From: JBOFLG01 sp051657745
GTDB lineage: Bacteria; Actinomycetota; Actinomycetes; Actinomycetales; Dermatophilaceae
Assembly (NCBI GenBank): GCA_051657745.1
Contig: JBOFLG010000093.1
Span: forward strand, 1-39,041
Direction: 5' to 3'
DNA length: 39,041 nucleotides
The first letter of the stretch is position 1. Each line of letters opens with the position of its first letter. This document shows positions 8,368-17,279 of this stretch, in pieces. A model generated the notes under the pieces. That model ran no database searches. It saw only the letters and a program-made list of their open reading frames with translations, and was not told where the DNA came from. A program made the position numbers and the translations under genes.

Positions 8368-8431
8368 CCCCGGTTCGCCGGGGTTGTCTTTCCATGTGAA
8401 CCAGGGCATTCGCGGATGGGGCGGAAAAACC
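8368..8431 (-). repeat. Right copy of a 64-bp inverted repeat pair
   Basis: This is the inverted partner of 7189-7252. It contains a perfect hairpin at 8368-8383 (CCCCGG, loop TTCG, CCGGGG) that the left copy keeps only in part. Read on the minus strand it lies 66 bp after the hemQ stop codon, so both copies sit in the same orientation behind the gene that runs into them. Confidence 0.8.
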
Positions 8432-8496
8432 GACTGCTCCCGGGGAGGGCGACGTGGCGGGTGCCATCAGCCGCGGCGGCGCCAGCTGGATGACGG

Positions 8497-9222
8497 TCAG
8501 CGCTGCCGGGCAATCAGATCGCGCACCGCTACCCGCGGGCCGGTGAAGAACGGCACCTCCTCACGCACGTGCATCCGGGCCCGAGACGCGCGCAACTCGC
8601 GCATCAGGTCGACGATCCGGTGCAACTCGTCGGCCTCGAATGCGAGCACCCACTCGTAGTCGTTCAGCGCGAACGAGGCGATGGTGTTGGCTCGCACATC
8701 CGGGTACTCGCGCGCCATCCGGCCGTGCTCCACGAGCATGTCCCGCCGTTCCTGCTCGCCGAGCAGATACCAGTCGTAGGAGCGCACGAACGGGTAGACA
8801 CAGACGTAGTCGCGAGCCTCCTCATCGGCCATGAACGCCGGCACGTGGCTCTTGTTGAACTCCGCCGGCCGGTGCAGCGCGGCAGCTGACCAGACCGGCC
8901 GCAGGTGCCGGCCCCACGCGGTGCGCAGCAGTGCGTGGTACGCCGCCTGCAGTGCCTCGATCGTTTCCGCGTGCCACCACACCATGACGTCGGCGTCGGC
9001 CCGCAGGCCCGCAACGTCGTAGCTGCCGCGCACGACGACGTCCTCGCCGGCCAGGGTGGCGAACAGCTCCTCGACCTCGGACGCCATGGCGTCGCGGTCG
9101 CCGTCATGGAGCGGCTCTGCCACGGCGAACACCGACCACATGGCGTACCGGATGGTGTCGTTGATCGCTCGGATGCGGGCCGCTCCCGGTGTGGTCCGTG
9201 TGGTGTGTGCGTGGTCGCTCAT
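8497..9222 (-). CDS. hemQ: Coproheme decarboxylase HemQ/ChdC
   Basis: The 241-residue enzyme completes haem synthesis by the coproporphyrin-dependent route. It uses peroxide to decarboxylate two propionates of coproheme. It is a chlorite-dismutase-fold protein. His126, Tyr143 and His166 have the same spacing (17 and 23 residues) as the distal His, catalytic Tyr and proximal haem-ligand His that I recall for the Corynebacterium diphtheriae enzyme. That also identifies it as an actinobacterial-type HemQ. ATG 9222 overlaps the hemG stop as ATGA, so the two haem genes are coupled; the longer reading frame upstream of 9222 is only a shadow of hemG. Confidence 0.95.
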   Translation of the reverse strand: MSDHAHTTRTTPGAARIRAINDTIRYAMWSVFAVAEPLHDGDRDAMASEVEELFATLAGEDVVVRGSYDVAGLRADADVMVWWHAETIEALQAAYHALLRTAWGRHLRPVWSAAALHRPAEFNKSHVPAFMADEEARDYVCVYPFVRSYDWYLLGEQERRDMLVEHGRMAREYPDVRANTIASFALNDYEWVLAFEADELHRIVDLMRELRASRARMHVREEVPFFTGPRVAVRDLIARQR

Positions 9223-10685
9223 CGTTCTCCTCCTCGGGTGCCGACGGGTTCCGGATGCCGCCCGGCATCCGGACCGCCGATGGTCAGGAACTGCACGATC
9301 TCGGATGCCGCGCGTCGCGCCGAGGCGACCACGGCGGGCACGCCGACGCCGTCGTAGGCAGCGCCGGCGACCGCGACCCCGGGGAGGCGCGCGAGGTCGG
9401 CGCGCACCGAGGCCACCGCGTCGACGTGGCCGACGGCATACTGCGGCAACCCGCCGCCCCACCGCTGCACGTGCGCGTCGACGACCCGTGGCAGTGGGCG
9501 GCCGATGGCCTCCCCCACCTCGCGGACCGCGACGGCCACGAGGTCGTCGTCGTCGCGCTGCAGCACCGGCTCGTCGCGCGCGCGCCCGGCCGACGCCCGC
9601 AGGTGCGCGACTTCGGTGGACAGCGCACCGGTCCACGCCCACTTCGAGGCGCTGAACGTCGCCCCCTTCACGACCCGCCCCTCAACCGGCGGCACGAGGA
9701 ACCCCGACCCAGGCAGGGTGCCGAGGCCATCCCGCTCGACGGCCAGGGTCACCACGACGCTGGAGGCCGTCTCGACCTCCCCGAGTACGCGCGTCGCACC
9801 CCGCGCGTGCCCGGCAAGCAGTCGGGCTGCGGGCGCGGGCGGAACGCACACGAGCACGGCGTCGGCCTCGAGCACCTCGGGCGCTGCCGCCGCGCCCACG
9901 ACCACCCGCCAGCCGGATGACGAACGCTCCAGCCTCCGCACCGTCGCACCCGTGCGGATCCGCGCGCCGCGTCGCGCGAGGTCGGCCGCAACCAGGCCGG
10001 GAAGGCGCCCCACTCCCCCGCGGAGGCCGGCGAACGGCGGGCGGGGCGGCGCGTCATCCGGCCCCGGAGAACGAGGCGCTCCGGTGAGGCGGTCGCCACG
10101 AACGGCCCTCTCCCACAGCGCGGGAACCGTCGCCTGAAGCGAAAGGCGGTCGGCATGACCGGCGTACACCCCACCGAGCAGCGGTTCGACCAGCCGCTCG
10201 ACGACGGCCCGCCCGAGACGGGTGCTGACGTACTCACCGACGGACACGTCGTGGGTCAGTTCCCCTGCGGGCCAGGGCCGTTCGGCGGAAGCCCGGTTGA
10301 CCTCCTGGTCGGTCAGCAGGCCGCGCGCTAGCGGGGGTTCGCTCGGCACGCCCATCACGGTGCGGCGCGGCAGCGGATGCAGCGCACCGCGGCTCCACAC
10401 CGACGCGGCGGTGGTCGACGGGGTGACGAGGTCGGCAGCCGCACCGACCCGTGCGGCCAGGTCGCTGGCCTCGGGGCGGGTGGCGAGAAGCGCCTCGGCT
10501 CCGACATCGACCGGACACCCCCCGACGTCAGCGAGGCGTAGCGCGCCGCCGACCCGATCGCTCCGCTCCAGCACCGTGACGCGGGCGGCGGGGACCGAGT
10601 CGAGCACGTGAAATGCGGCGGTGAGCCCCGCGATCCCGCCCCCGACAACGACCACGCGATGGTCCGCACGCACGGGTTCGGGCAT
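9219..10685 (-). CDS. hemG: Coproporphyrinogen III / protoporphyrinogen oxidase (HemG/HemY, CgoX)
   Basis: The 488-residue flavoprotein oxidises the porphyrinogen ring. In an organism with HemQ the expected substrate is coproporphyrinogen III, giving coproporphyrin III. The FAD dinucleotide-binding motif VVVVGGGIAGL (11-21) is followed by ERSDRVGGALR. The C-terminal FAD contact reads VAGAAYDGVGVPAVVASARRAA. Length and order are typical of the family. It is followed immediately by hemQ with a four-base overlap. hemE is on the same strand but separated by the oppositely oriented DUF4349 gene. Confidence 0.93.
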   Translation of the reverse strand: MPEPVRADHRVVVVGGGIAGLTAAFHVLDSVPAARVTVLERSDRVGGALRLADVGGCPVDVGAEALLATRPEASDLAARVGAAADLVTPSTTAASVWSRGALHPLPRRTVMGVPSEPPLARGLLTDQEVNRASAERPWPAGELTHDVSVGEYVSTRLGRAVVERLVEPLLGGVYAGHADRLSLQATVPALWERAVRGDRLTGAPRSPGPDDAPPRPPFAGLRGGVGRLPGLVAADLARRGARIRTGATVRRLERSSSGWRVVVGAAAAPEVLEADAVLVCVPPAPAARLLAGHARGATRVLGEVETASSVVVTLAVERDGLGTLPGSGFLVPPVEGRVVKGATFSASKWAWTGALSTEVAHLRASAGRARDEPVLQRDDDDLVAVAVREVGEAIGRPLPRVVDAHVQRWGGGLPQYAVGHVDAVASVRADLARLPGVAVAGAAYDGVGVPAVVASARRAASEIVQFLTIGGPDAGRHPEPVGTRGGER

Positions 10686-10853
10686 GGTCCCAGCGTCTCA
10701 CGCGGCCACCGCGCCGAGGCCGGGGGTGCGCGGACCGTGCAGCGTCGAGACACCACGGCATCTGTGACCTGATCGAGACCGACGCGCTGGAACCGGACGG
10801 TGCTGGGAGACGCCCAAGTCCGCGACGCAGTACCCGCCGACAGAGGAGCCACG

Positions 10854-11846
10854 ATGCACCCCAGACCACACCCCGCCCGCCTCGCCGCAGCCACGCTGGC
10901 CGTGGCCGTCACGATCACCGCGCTGGGCGCCTGCGGTGGGAGTGACGACTCCGGCGCGGCGCGGGGTAGCGCCGAGGGCGGACCCCGCCAGTCCCTCATC
11001 GACCAGGGCGGCAGCGACCGCTCCCAGGAGGCACCGAGCGGTGGACAGGCCGCGCCACCGGCAGCCGGAGGGCCCGAGCCGGCCGCGCGGGTCGACGCCG
11101 CAGCAGCCGTGGCACAGCGGACGCTGACCCGCCGAGCCGACGTCGCGCTGAAGGTCGAGGACGTCGCGGCAGCGGCGGCGCGGCTGCGGAGCATCGCCAC
11201 GACCGCCGACGGCCTCGTGGTCGGTGAGGAAATCTCCACCGACCACGCGCCTGCCGAGAGCGGCGCCACCCGGGCGGCGTTCGGCACGATGACGATCTCG
11301 GTGCCCGCGGACGCGCTCGACGACACGCTCGACGACATCGCCGAGGTCGGCGTCGTGCTCACCCGCACCAGTTCCACCCAGGACGTCACGGCCCAGTACG
11401 TCGACACCGAGTCGCGCGTGGAATCGGCCACGGCCAGCGTGGAGCGAGTGCGGGCCCTGATGTCGCAGGCGACCAAACTCGCTGACGTCGTCAGCCTCGA
11501 GGCCGAGCTCTCTCGACGCCAGGCTGACCTCGAGGCGCTCCAGGGTCAGCTGGCCGCACTGGACGACGCCACCGCACTCTCCCCCATCACGGTGCGGCTG
11601 AGCACCGACGGCGAGGCACTCCCGGCGGATGACGACACCGGCTTCCTGGCCGGGCTCGCCTCCGGCTGGGGCGCGTTCACGTCATCCGTGACCGTTCTGC
11701 TGACTGCGCTGGGCGCCGCGCTCCCGTTCGGCGCCGTATTCGCCGCGGTCGGTGTCCCGCTCGCGGTGTGGCTGCGTCGCCGCCGCACCCAGCCGACCTC
11801 GCCGAGCACGGCGCCCCCCAGCCCGGTCGGACCGCCGGCCGGGTGA
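10854..11846 (+). CDS. DUF4349 lipoprotein
   Basis: The 330-residue secreted lipoprotein starts with a basic n-region and a hydrophobic stretch ending in the lipobox ALGAC, so the mature protein begins with a diacylated cysteine near residue 26. A low-complexity G/S/A/P linker follows. The DUF4349 region contains a coiled-coil segment (RVRALMSQATKLADVVSLEAELSRRQADLEALQGQL). A C-terminal membrane helix ends in RRRR. The protein would be held in the membrane at both ends with its coiled coil outside. Function is not established. AGAGGAG eight bases upstream supports ATG 10854 over the earlier in-frame GTG at 10800. Confidence 0.85.
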   Translation: MHPRPHPARLAAATLAVAVTITALGACGGSDDSGAARGSAEGGPRQSLIDQGGSDRSQEAPSGGQAAPPAAGGPEPAARVDAAAAVAQRTLTRRADVALKVEDVAAAAARLRSIATTADGLVVGEEISTDHAPAESGATRAAFGTMTISVPADALDDTLDDIAEVGVVLTRTSSTQDVTAQYVDTESRVESATASVERVRALMSQATKLADVVSLEAELSRRQADLEALQGQLAALDDATALSPITVRLSTDGEALPADDDTGFLAGLASGWGAFTSSVTVLLTALGAALPFGAVFAAVGVPLAVWLRRRRTQPTSPSTAPPSPVGPPAG

Positions 11847-11917
11847 GGCCGACGGGCTCCGACCTGTCCATCGACTCTCTTCGCGGGTCGGCACGAGGCC
11901 ACGCACCGTGGCGATCC

Positions 11918-11950
11918 GCGCCGCTGGCCCGCGCCGCTGGCCCGCGCCGG
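11918..11950 (+). repeat. 13-bp tandem repeat between DUF4349 and hemE
   Basis: The unit GCGCCGCTGGCCC occurs twice in tandem (11918-11930 and 11931-11943) and a third partial unit follows. It lies in the 135-bp space between the convergent DUF4349 and hemE genes and seems non-coding. Confidence 0.6.
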
Positions 11951-11981
11951 TTCACGGCGACGGAAATCGTCCAGGCCGAGT

Positions 11982-13070
11982 TCAGCGAGCCGAGACCTGG
12001 TGGACGAGGTCCACGACGCGGGTCAGCACGTCGGGGTCGGTGTCGGGCAGGACGCCGTGCCCGAGGTTGAATACGTGACCCGGTGCACCCCGTCCGTCGT
12101 GGAGGATCGCGCGGACCCGGCGTTCCACGGCATCCCACGGAGCGAAGAGCAGCGCCGGGTCCAGGTTGCCCTGAAGCGCCCACCGGCCGCCGGTTCGCGC
12201 CGCGGCATCCGCGAGCGAGACCCGGAAGTCGACCCCGACGACCTCCGCGCCGGCCTCGCCCAGGTCGGCCAGCAGCTCCCCGGTGCCGACCCCGAAATGG
12301 ATGCGTGGCACGTCGAGATCGGCGACCGCGGCGAGGGTCGCGGCGGAGTGCCGCTGCACGAAAGTCAGGTAGTCGGCTCGGCTGAGCGCGCCGGCCCAGG
12401 AGTCGAACAGCTGCACGACCGACGCACCGGCCTGGGCCTGGACCCGCAGGAACGTCCCGGAGATGCGCGCCAGCCGTTCGCACAGCTCGTGCCAGAGCGC
12501 CGGGTCACCGTGCATCAGGGCCTTGGTGTGCTCGTGGTTCTTTGAGGGCCCGCCCTCGACGAGGTACGAGGCGAGGGTGAACGGCGCCCCGGCGAACCCG
12601 ATGAGCGGCGTCGCCCCGAGTTCGGTGGTGAGCAGCCGCACCGACTCGGCGATGTCCTGGACGTCGTCCGTCTCGAGATCGCGCAACGCGGCGAGGTCGG
12701 CCCGGGTGCGCACCGGCCGCGCCACCACCGGGCCTACCCCAGGCACGATGTCGAGGTCGACGCCCACCGCAGCCAGCGGTACGACGATGTCCGAGAAGAA
12801 GATTGCCGCGTCAACACCGTGCCGCCGCACTGGTTGCAGGGTGACCTCGGTGACCAGGTCGGGCCGGCGGCAGGCATCCAGCATGCCTACCCCGTGCCGG
12901 AGCGCACGGTACTCCGGGAGCGACCGGCCGGCCTGGCGCATGAACCAGACCGGAGTGTGTGGCACGTCCGCACCACGCGCGGCCCGCAGCAGGGCGGAGT
13001 CGGCAGGTGTCGGCGCGGATGACGACCCGCGCTGGGGCGCAACGGCGCCGACTCGCTCGTCAGAGGTCAC
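11982..13070 (-). CDS. hemE: Uroporphyrinogen decarboxylase
   Basis: The 362-residue cytosolic enzyme converts uroporphyrinogen III to coproporphyrinogen III, the substrate for HemG in this window. The signature near the N-terminus, TPVWFMRQAGRSLPEYR, includes the catalytic arginine block. AAIFFSDIVVPLAAVGVDLDI carries the conserved aspartate, and the second signature GFAGAPFTLASYLVEGG is intact. The start is GTG 13070, with AAGGAT placed seven bases before it. The EamA gene ends 38 bp upstream on the same strand, so the two may be co-transcribed. Confidence 0.95.
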   Translation of the reverse strand: MTSDERVGAVAPQRGSSSAPTPADSALLRAARGADVPHTPVWFMRQAGRSLPEYRALRHGVGMLDACRRPDLVTEVTLQPVRRHGVDAAIFFSDIVVPLAAVGVDLDIVPGVGPVVARPVRTRADLAALRDLETDDVQDIAESVRLLTTELGATPLIGFAGAPFTLASYLVEGGPSKNHEHTKALMHGDPALWHELCERLARISGTFLRVQAQAGASVVQLFDSWAGALSRADYLTFVQRHSAATLAAVADLDVPRIHFGVGTGELLADLGEAGAEVVGVDFRVSLADAAARTGGRWALQGNLDPALLFAPWDAVERRVRAILHDGRGAPGHVFNLGHGVLPDTDPDVLTRVVDLVHQVSAR

Positions 13071-13108
13071 GGTGCGTCATCCTTGCACCCCACCGTCGCG
13101 CGGCTCAC

Positions 13109-13942
13109 TCAGAGGGCGATCACGGCCGCTCCCCCGACGGCGAGAGCCACCCCGGCGTGCTGGACCGGTCGGAGCCGCTCCTTGAGAACCACCCTGGCCA
13201 GCAGTGCGGTCACCACCGGGTAGAGCGACCCGAGGACCGCAGCCACACTCACCTGGCCTCGTGACGAGGCGAGCGCGAACAGCGCATTGGCGGCGAGGTC
13301 GCCGCACCCGATCAGCCACAGCGCGGGAACCTCGCGCGGCCGCACCCCGCCCACGGTGCGCAACGCCACGGCGAGCGCCACCATCACCGTGACCGACGTC
13401 GCCCGCATGCCCCACAGCGTCATCAACGTCGACTCCCGCGCGCCCCGGTCGAGGCAGAACAACGCGAGGCCAAAGCACCCGGCAGCGACTGCGGCCAGCA
13501 GTACCGGCCGCGGCGACACCGCCGCGCTCAGTTCCGGGCCGGAGGCGAGGGTGACACCGATCATCGCGACCAGCATCCCGACCCAGGCCCAGGCTGAAGG
13601 TTGCTCTCCGGAGATCACTCCCAGCACGACCGGGACCACGACACCGAGTGCCGCGACCGGGGCAACCACGCCCATGGTGCCGCTGGACAACGCCGCATAG
13701 AAGCAGATCAGACCAGCCATGCCACTGAGGCCCGCGACCGCTGCCCACCCCGGCCACCCCGACCAGGTCACGGTGTCGACCTGCCACAGCACGACGAGCG
13801 AGATGGTGACCAAGGCCAGCCCCTGCTGCCACCCGACCACGGCCACCGGGGGACGCCGCCGGGATGCGACGCCGGCGAAGAAGTCGGCTGTCCCCCAGGC
13901 CACCGAGGAGCCGAGGGCGAGCAGGCTGAGCACCTCGCCCAC
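13109..13942 (-). CDS. EamA-family (DMT) transporter
   Basis: The 277-residue protein has ten predicted membrane helices arranged as two five-helix EamA repeats. The first repeat is about residues 5-133 (including WGTADFFAG and SSGTMGVVAPVAALGVVVPVVLG) and the second about 147-277 (SLYPVVTALLARVVLKERLRPVQHAGVALAVGG). Family members export small metabolites such as amino acids or nucleosides. No substrate can be read from the sequence. Its position directly upstream of hemE on the same strand is the only contextual hint. The start is the GTG at 13942. Confidence 0.85.
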   Translation of the reverse strand: MGEVLSLLALGSSVAWGTADFFAGVASRRRPPVAVVGWQQGLALVTISLVVLWQVDTVTWSGWPGWAAVAGLSGMAGLICFYAALSSGTMGVVAPVAALGVVVPVVLGVISGEQPSAWAWVGMLVAMIGVTLASGPELSAAVSPRPVLLAAVAAGCFGLALFCLDRGARESTLMTLWGMRATSVTVMVALAVALRTVGGVRPREVPALWLIGCGDLAANALFALASSRGQVSVAAVLGSLYPVVTALLARVVLKERLRPVQHAGVALAVGGAAVIAL

Positions 13943-14100
13943 CCTAATGACGGGTGACGCTGGCCCGGCGGGAGCCGCGAACCTTCGCTTCTGGACCCGG
14001 GTCGATCATCCGATTGGCCGAGTCAGCGACATCTGATCGCTGGAGATACTCCGCCGCAATGGATCGGCGCGCCATCGCGACGGGAGGGTGCCGTGCGGCC

Positions 14101-14106
14101 TAGATT
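14101..14106 (+). promoter_or_regulatory. Leaderless-type -10 box for the DUF3000 gene
   Basis: TAGATT matches TANNNT and lies exactly six bases before GTG 14113. It stands out as AT-rich in its surroundings, and no Shine-Dalgarno sequence precedes the GTG. Transcription is therefore expected to start at the initiation codon. Confidence 0.5.
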
Positions 14107-14112
14107 GCTCTT

Positions 14113-14697
14113 GTGGCCAGCCGGACCCTGACCGGGCGAGAATCGCCGGAATTCGCCCGCGCTCTCGACGACCTGCACCGTGCCCGGTTGCGGCCGGAGG
14201 TGCGGCTTACCGAGGTGCCCGCTCCTGGGCGGATTTCGCCGTTCGCGGTGGCCCTGACCGCTGAGATTGCCGACCTGCGTGGTGGCGACACCGAGCTCGC
14301 CTCCGGGCGGTTCGTGCTCCTCCACGACCCCGCTGCTCCCGAACCGTGGGGGGGCGCGTGGCGGGTCGTCACCTTCGTGCGCGCCGCGCTGGAGCCGGAG
14401 TTCGCGAATGACCCGTTGCTCGGAGAGGTGGGCTGGAGTTGGCTCTCCGACGCACTGGGCGCTCGCAGTCTGCGGTACGCCGCGGAGGCCGGCACGGTGA
14501 CCCGGGTGGTGTCCCAGGGCTTCGCCGGGCTCGCTGACCGCCCGGCCAGCGTCGAGATCGAGGTGCGCGCCTCGTGGACCCCGATGGGCCCGGATGCCGC
14601 CGATCACCTTCTCGCGTGGTCGGATCTGCTGTGCACTATCGCCGGACTCCCACCACTGCCCGAGGGCGTGGTGGCCCTACCCCAGCCTCGTCGGTGA
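14113..14697 (+). CDS. DUF3000 family protein
   Basis: The 194-residue protein matches the actinobacterial family DUF3000, in sequence and in its usual place directly before ribonuclease D. The most conserved-looking parts are PAPGRISPFAVALTAEI, GGAWRVVTFVRAALEPEFANDPLLGEVGWSWL and VEIEVRASWTPM. No signal peptide, membrane helix or known catalytic motif is visible. The function is unknown. Its stop codon overlaps the rnd start as TGATG, so both are translated from one message. The start is the GTG directly downstream of a TAGATT box. Confidence 0.85.
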   Translation: MASRTLTGRESPEFARALDDLHRARLRPEVRLTEVPAPGRISPFAVALTAEIADLRGGDTELASGRFVLLHDPAAPEPWGGAWRVVTFVRAALEPEFANDPLLGEVGWSWLSDALGARSLRYAAEAGTVTRVVSQGFAGLADRPASVEIEVRASWTPMGPDAADHLLAWSDLLCTIAGLPPLPEGVVALPQPRR

Positions 14698-15914
14698 TGG
14701 ATACCGAGCTCGACCCCGAGCGCACTCCGAGCGTGCCGCTCAGCGAGCCCACCGATGGGATCCCTTCGGTCGTGGACACCGAGCGGGACCTGGCCGACGC
14801 GGCTGCCGCGGTGGCAGCCGGTGAAGGCCCGGTCGCTATCGATGCCGAGCGGGCGTCCGGGTACCGGTACGGACAGCGGGCCTATCTGGTGCAGCTCCGA
14901 CGCGAGGGCGCTGGCACGTGGCTGGTCGACCCGATCGGATGTCCTGACCTCTCGCCTCTGGATGCGGCGATCGGCCGCGCCGAGTGGATCCTGCACGCCG
15001 CAACCCAGGATCTGGCCTGTTTGGCGGAGGTGGGCCTGAAGCCGCAGCAGGTGTTCGACACCGAGCTCGCGGCCCGGATTCTTGGCTTGCCTCGGGTCGG
15101 CCTGGCCGCCGTGGTGGAGCACTATCTCGGCCTCAGCCTGGCCAAGGAGCATTCTGCGGTCGACTGGTCGACCCGGCCACTGCCCGACCCGTGGCTGAGG
15201 TACGCGGCGCTGGACGTCGAGGTCCTTGGCGAGCTGCGCAACCTCATGGGCGTCGACCTCGCAACCCAGGGAAAGGATGAGTGGGCCCGGCAGGAGTTCG
15301 CCGCGCTGCTCGACTGGGCGCCGGTCGAACGGGTCGACCCGTGGCGGCGCACGTCTGGGTTGAACACATTGCGGTCGCGCCGAGCGATCGCCGTGCTTCG
15401 CGAGTTGTGGTTCGCCCGCGACGACCTGGCCCGGAGCCGCGACGTGGCCAGCGGCCGGGTGTTGCCGGATGTCGCCCTGGTCGACATCGCGCGTGCCGCA
15501 CCATCAACCGTTGGCGCATTGCCCGCCGGGCACCGGGCCATCGCCCGGCACGGGCGGGTGTGGGTCGATGCGGTGGCGCGGGCGGTCGCGTTGCCCGAGG
15601 ACGGTCTCCCGCCGCGGACCCTCCCGTCCGATGGCCCGCCACCAGCACGGGTGTGGGCCGACAAGGACCCTGCGGCGGCGGCCCGCCTCGCCGAGGTCCG
15701 GGCCGGGTTGGCCGAGTTCGCCGGGGTGCACCTCATCCCGATCGAGAACGTCTGTTCCCCGGATCCGCTCCGACGGGTGGTGTGGCAGCCGCCTGGCGAT
15801 CGATCTGCCGACGGGTTCGCCGAGTCGCTGCATCGGCATGGCGTGCGCGACTGGCAGGCCGACATTGTGGCGCCGATGCTGGTCGCCGCCTTCGCCGCTC
15901 ATCCCGAGGCGTGA
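14697..15914 (+). CDS. rnd: Ribonuclease D (DEDDy exonuclease with HRDC domain)
   Basis: The 405-residue enzyme is a 3'-5' exoribonuclease for tRNA and stable-RNA ends. The exonuclease core has Asp49 and Glu51 (AIDAERASG), Asp105 (TQDLACL), Tyr169 and Asp173 (YAALDVEVL), a complete DEDDy set. The block KEHSAVDWSTRPLP is characteristic. An HRDC-type helical region follows from about residue 225 (NTLRSRRAIAVLRELWFARDDLAR). ATG 14697 overlaps the DUF3000 stop. A reading frame open further upstream is the DUF3000 coding region in another frame. Confidence 0.9.
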   Translation: MDTELDPERTPSVPLSEPTDGIPSVVDTERDLADAAAAVAAGEGPVAIDAERASGYRYGQRAYLVQLRREGAGTWLVDPIGCPDLSPLDAAIGRAEWILHAATQDLACLAEVGLKPQQVFDTELAARILGLPRVGLAAVVEHYLGLSLAKEHSAVDWSTRPLPDPWLRYAALDVEVLGELRNLMGVDLATQGKDEWARQEFAALLDWAPVERVDPWRRTSGLNTLRSRRAIAVLRELWFARDDLARSRDVASGRVLPDVALVDIARAAPSTVGALPAGHRAIARHGRVWVDAVARAVALPEDGLPPRTLPSDGPPPARVWADKDPAAAARLAEVRAGLAEFAGVHLIPIENVCSPDPLRRVVWQPPGDRSADGFAESLHRHGVRDWQADIVAPMLVAAFAAHPEA

Positions 15915-16022
15915 GGGCCGTTGCCTCGTGAGCACCTTCACCCCAGGTAGTGGACCCTGGCGAACCTACTCGCGGGTAGCGTGGTGCCACCCCACCACCG
16001 TCACTCGTGTCCGGGAGGCCCC

Positions 16023-17276
16023 GTGCCCACCTCGCTTCAGGATGTCGTCTTCGTCGATGGCGTCCGCACTCCGTTCGGCAAGGCTGGCGGTTCCGGCCTC
16101 TACGCCGAAACGCGCGCCGACGACCTAGTCGTCAAGTGCGTCCGAGAACTGCTGCGCCGCAACCCATCGCTGCCGGGCGATCGCGTCGAGGAGGTCGCTA
16201 TCGCTGCGACGACTCAGATCGGCGACCAAGGGCTGACCCTGGGCCGGATGACGGCGCTGCTCGCCGGCTTGCCGCGGACGACGCCGGGGTACTCGGTGGA
16301 CCGGATGTGCGCGGGCGCGATGACTGCGGTGACCGCCGTGGCGTCATCCATTGGCGTCGGCGCGATCGAGGTGGCCATCGCCGGAGGTGTCGAGCACATG
16401 GGTCGGCATCCGATGGGTGAGGGCGTTGACCCCAACCCGCGGATCGTCGCCGAGCGCCTCGTCGACCAGTCCGCCCTGGTCATGGGGGCCACCGCCGAGA
16501 ACCTCCATGACCGCTTTCCGGGCATCACCAAAGAACGGTGCGACGCCTTCGCGGTCGCGAGCCAGCGCAAGCTGGCAGCCGCCTACGAAGCCGGTCGGGT
16601 GCAACCCGACCTGGTGCCGGTGGCCACCCGCAGCGTCGCGCAGGGGTGGGGTCTGGCGACGACCGATGAGCCGCCCCGCCCCGGCACCACGCTCGACGAC
16701 CTGGCAGCTCTCCGCACGCCGTTCCGCCCGCACGGCCGGGTCACCGCCGGCAACGCCGCCGGCCTCAACGACGGCGCCACCGCGTGTCTCCTCGCCTCTC
16801 GGTCTGCGGCTGCCGAACTCGGGCTCCCGGTGCGGATGCAGATGGTGGCCTTTGGGTTCGTCGGTGTCGACCCGGAGGTCATGGGGATCGGGCCGGTGCC
16901 CGCCACCGAGAAGGCACTCGCGAAGGCCGGCCTGCGCATCGAGGACATTGGGATCTTCGAGCTCAACGAGGCGTTCGCTGTTCAGGTGCTGGCCTTCCTT
17001 GACCATTTCGGTATCCCGGATGACGATCCGCGGGTCAACCCGTGGGGCGGCGCGATCGCGGTAGGCCACCCGCTCGCCTCGTCCGGCGTCCGGCTGATGA
17101 CCCAGCTGGCCCGCCACTTTGAGGCGCGCCCAGACGTGCGCTTCGGGCTCACCGCGATGTGCATCGGTATCGGCATGGGCGGGTGTGTCATCTGGGAGAA
17201 CCCGGCCTGGACCGCAGAGCGCCCGACGACTCCGCCGGAGCACGCCCCTCATCCCGACGCCGGCAAGGAGTCCTGA
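16023..17276 (+). CDS. fadA: Acetyl-CoA C-acyltransferase (3-ketoacyl-CoA thiolase)
   Basis: The 417-residue thiolase cleaves 3-ketoacyl-CoA with CoA in beta-oxidation. The acyl-accepting Cys96 lies in VDRMCAGAM, FELNEAFAVQ carries the conserved Asn/Glu, the general-base His is in AVGHPLASSG and the second Cys in TAMCIGIGMGG. The start is GTG 16023, preceded by a strong GGGAGG. An upstream GTG at 15981 would add 14 unlikely residues. The FadB-like gene follows after three bases, so the two form the usual trifunctional-enzyme pair. Confidence 0.95.
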   Translation: MPTSLQDVVFVDGVRTPFGKAGGSGLYAETRADDLVVKCVRELLRRNPSLPGDRVEEVAIAATTQIGDQGLTLGRMTALLAGLPRTTPGYSVDRMCAGAMTAVTAVASSIGVGAIEVAIAGGVEHMGRHPMGEGVDPNPRIVAERLVDQSALVMGATAENLHDRFPGITKERCDAFAVASQRKLAAAYEAGRVQPDLVPVATRSVAQGWGLATTDEPPRPGTTLDDLAALRTPFRPHGRVTAGNAAGLNDGATACLLASRSAAAELGLPVRMQMVAFGFVGVDPEVMGIGPVPATEKALAKAGLRIEDIGIFELNEAFAVQVLAFLDHFGIPDDDPRVNPWGGAIAVGHPLASSGVRLMTQLARHFEARPDVRFGLTAMCIGIGMGGCVIWENPAWTAERPTTPPEHAPHPDAGKES

Positions 17277-17279
17277 GCT

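Noticed and set aside
8368..8383. Terminator of hemQ
   Set aside because: The hairpin is perfect, but the T-rich side follows it on the plus strand while hemQ is on the minus strand, so I treat it as part of the inverted repeat.
9223..9642. Longer HemQ starting at 9642
   Set aside because: The extra 140 residues are an arginine-rich shadow of hemG in another frame. ATG 9222 gives the normal length and an ATGA overlap.
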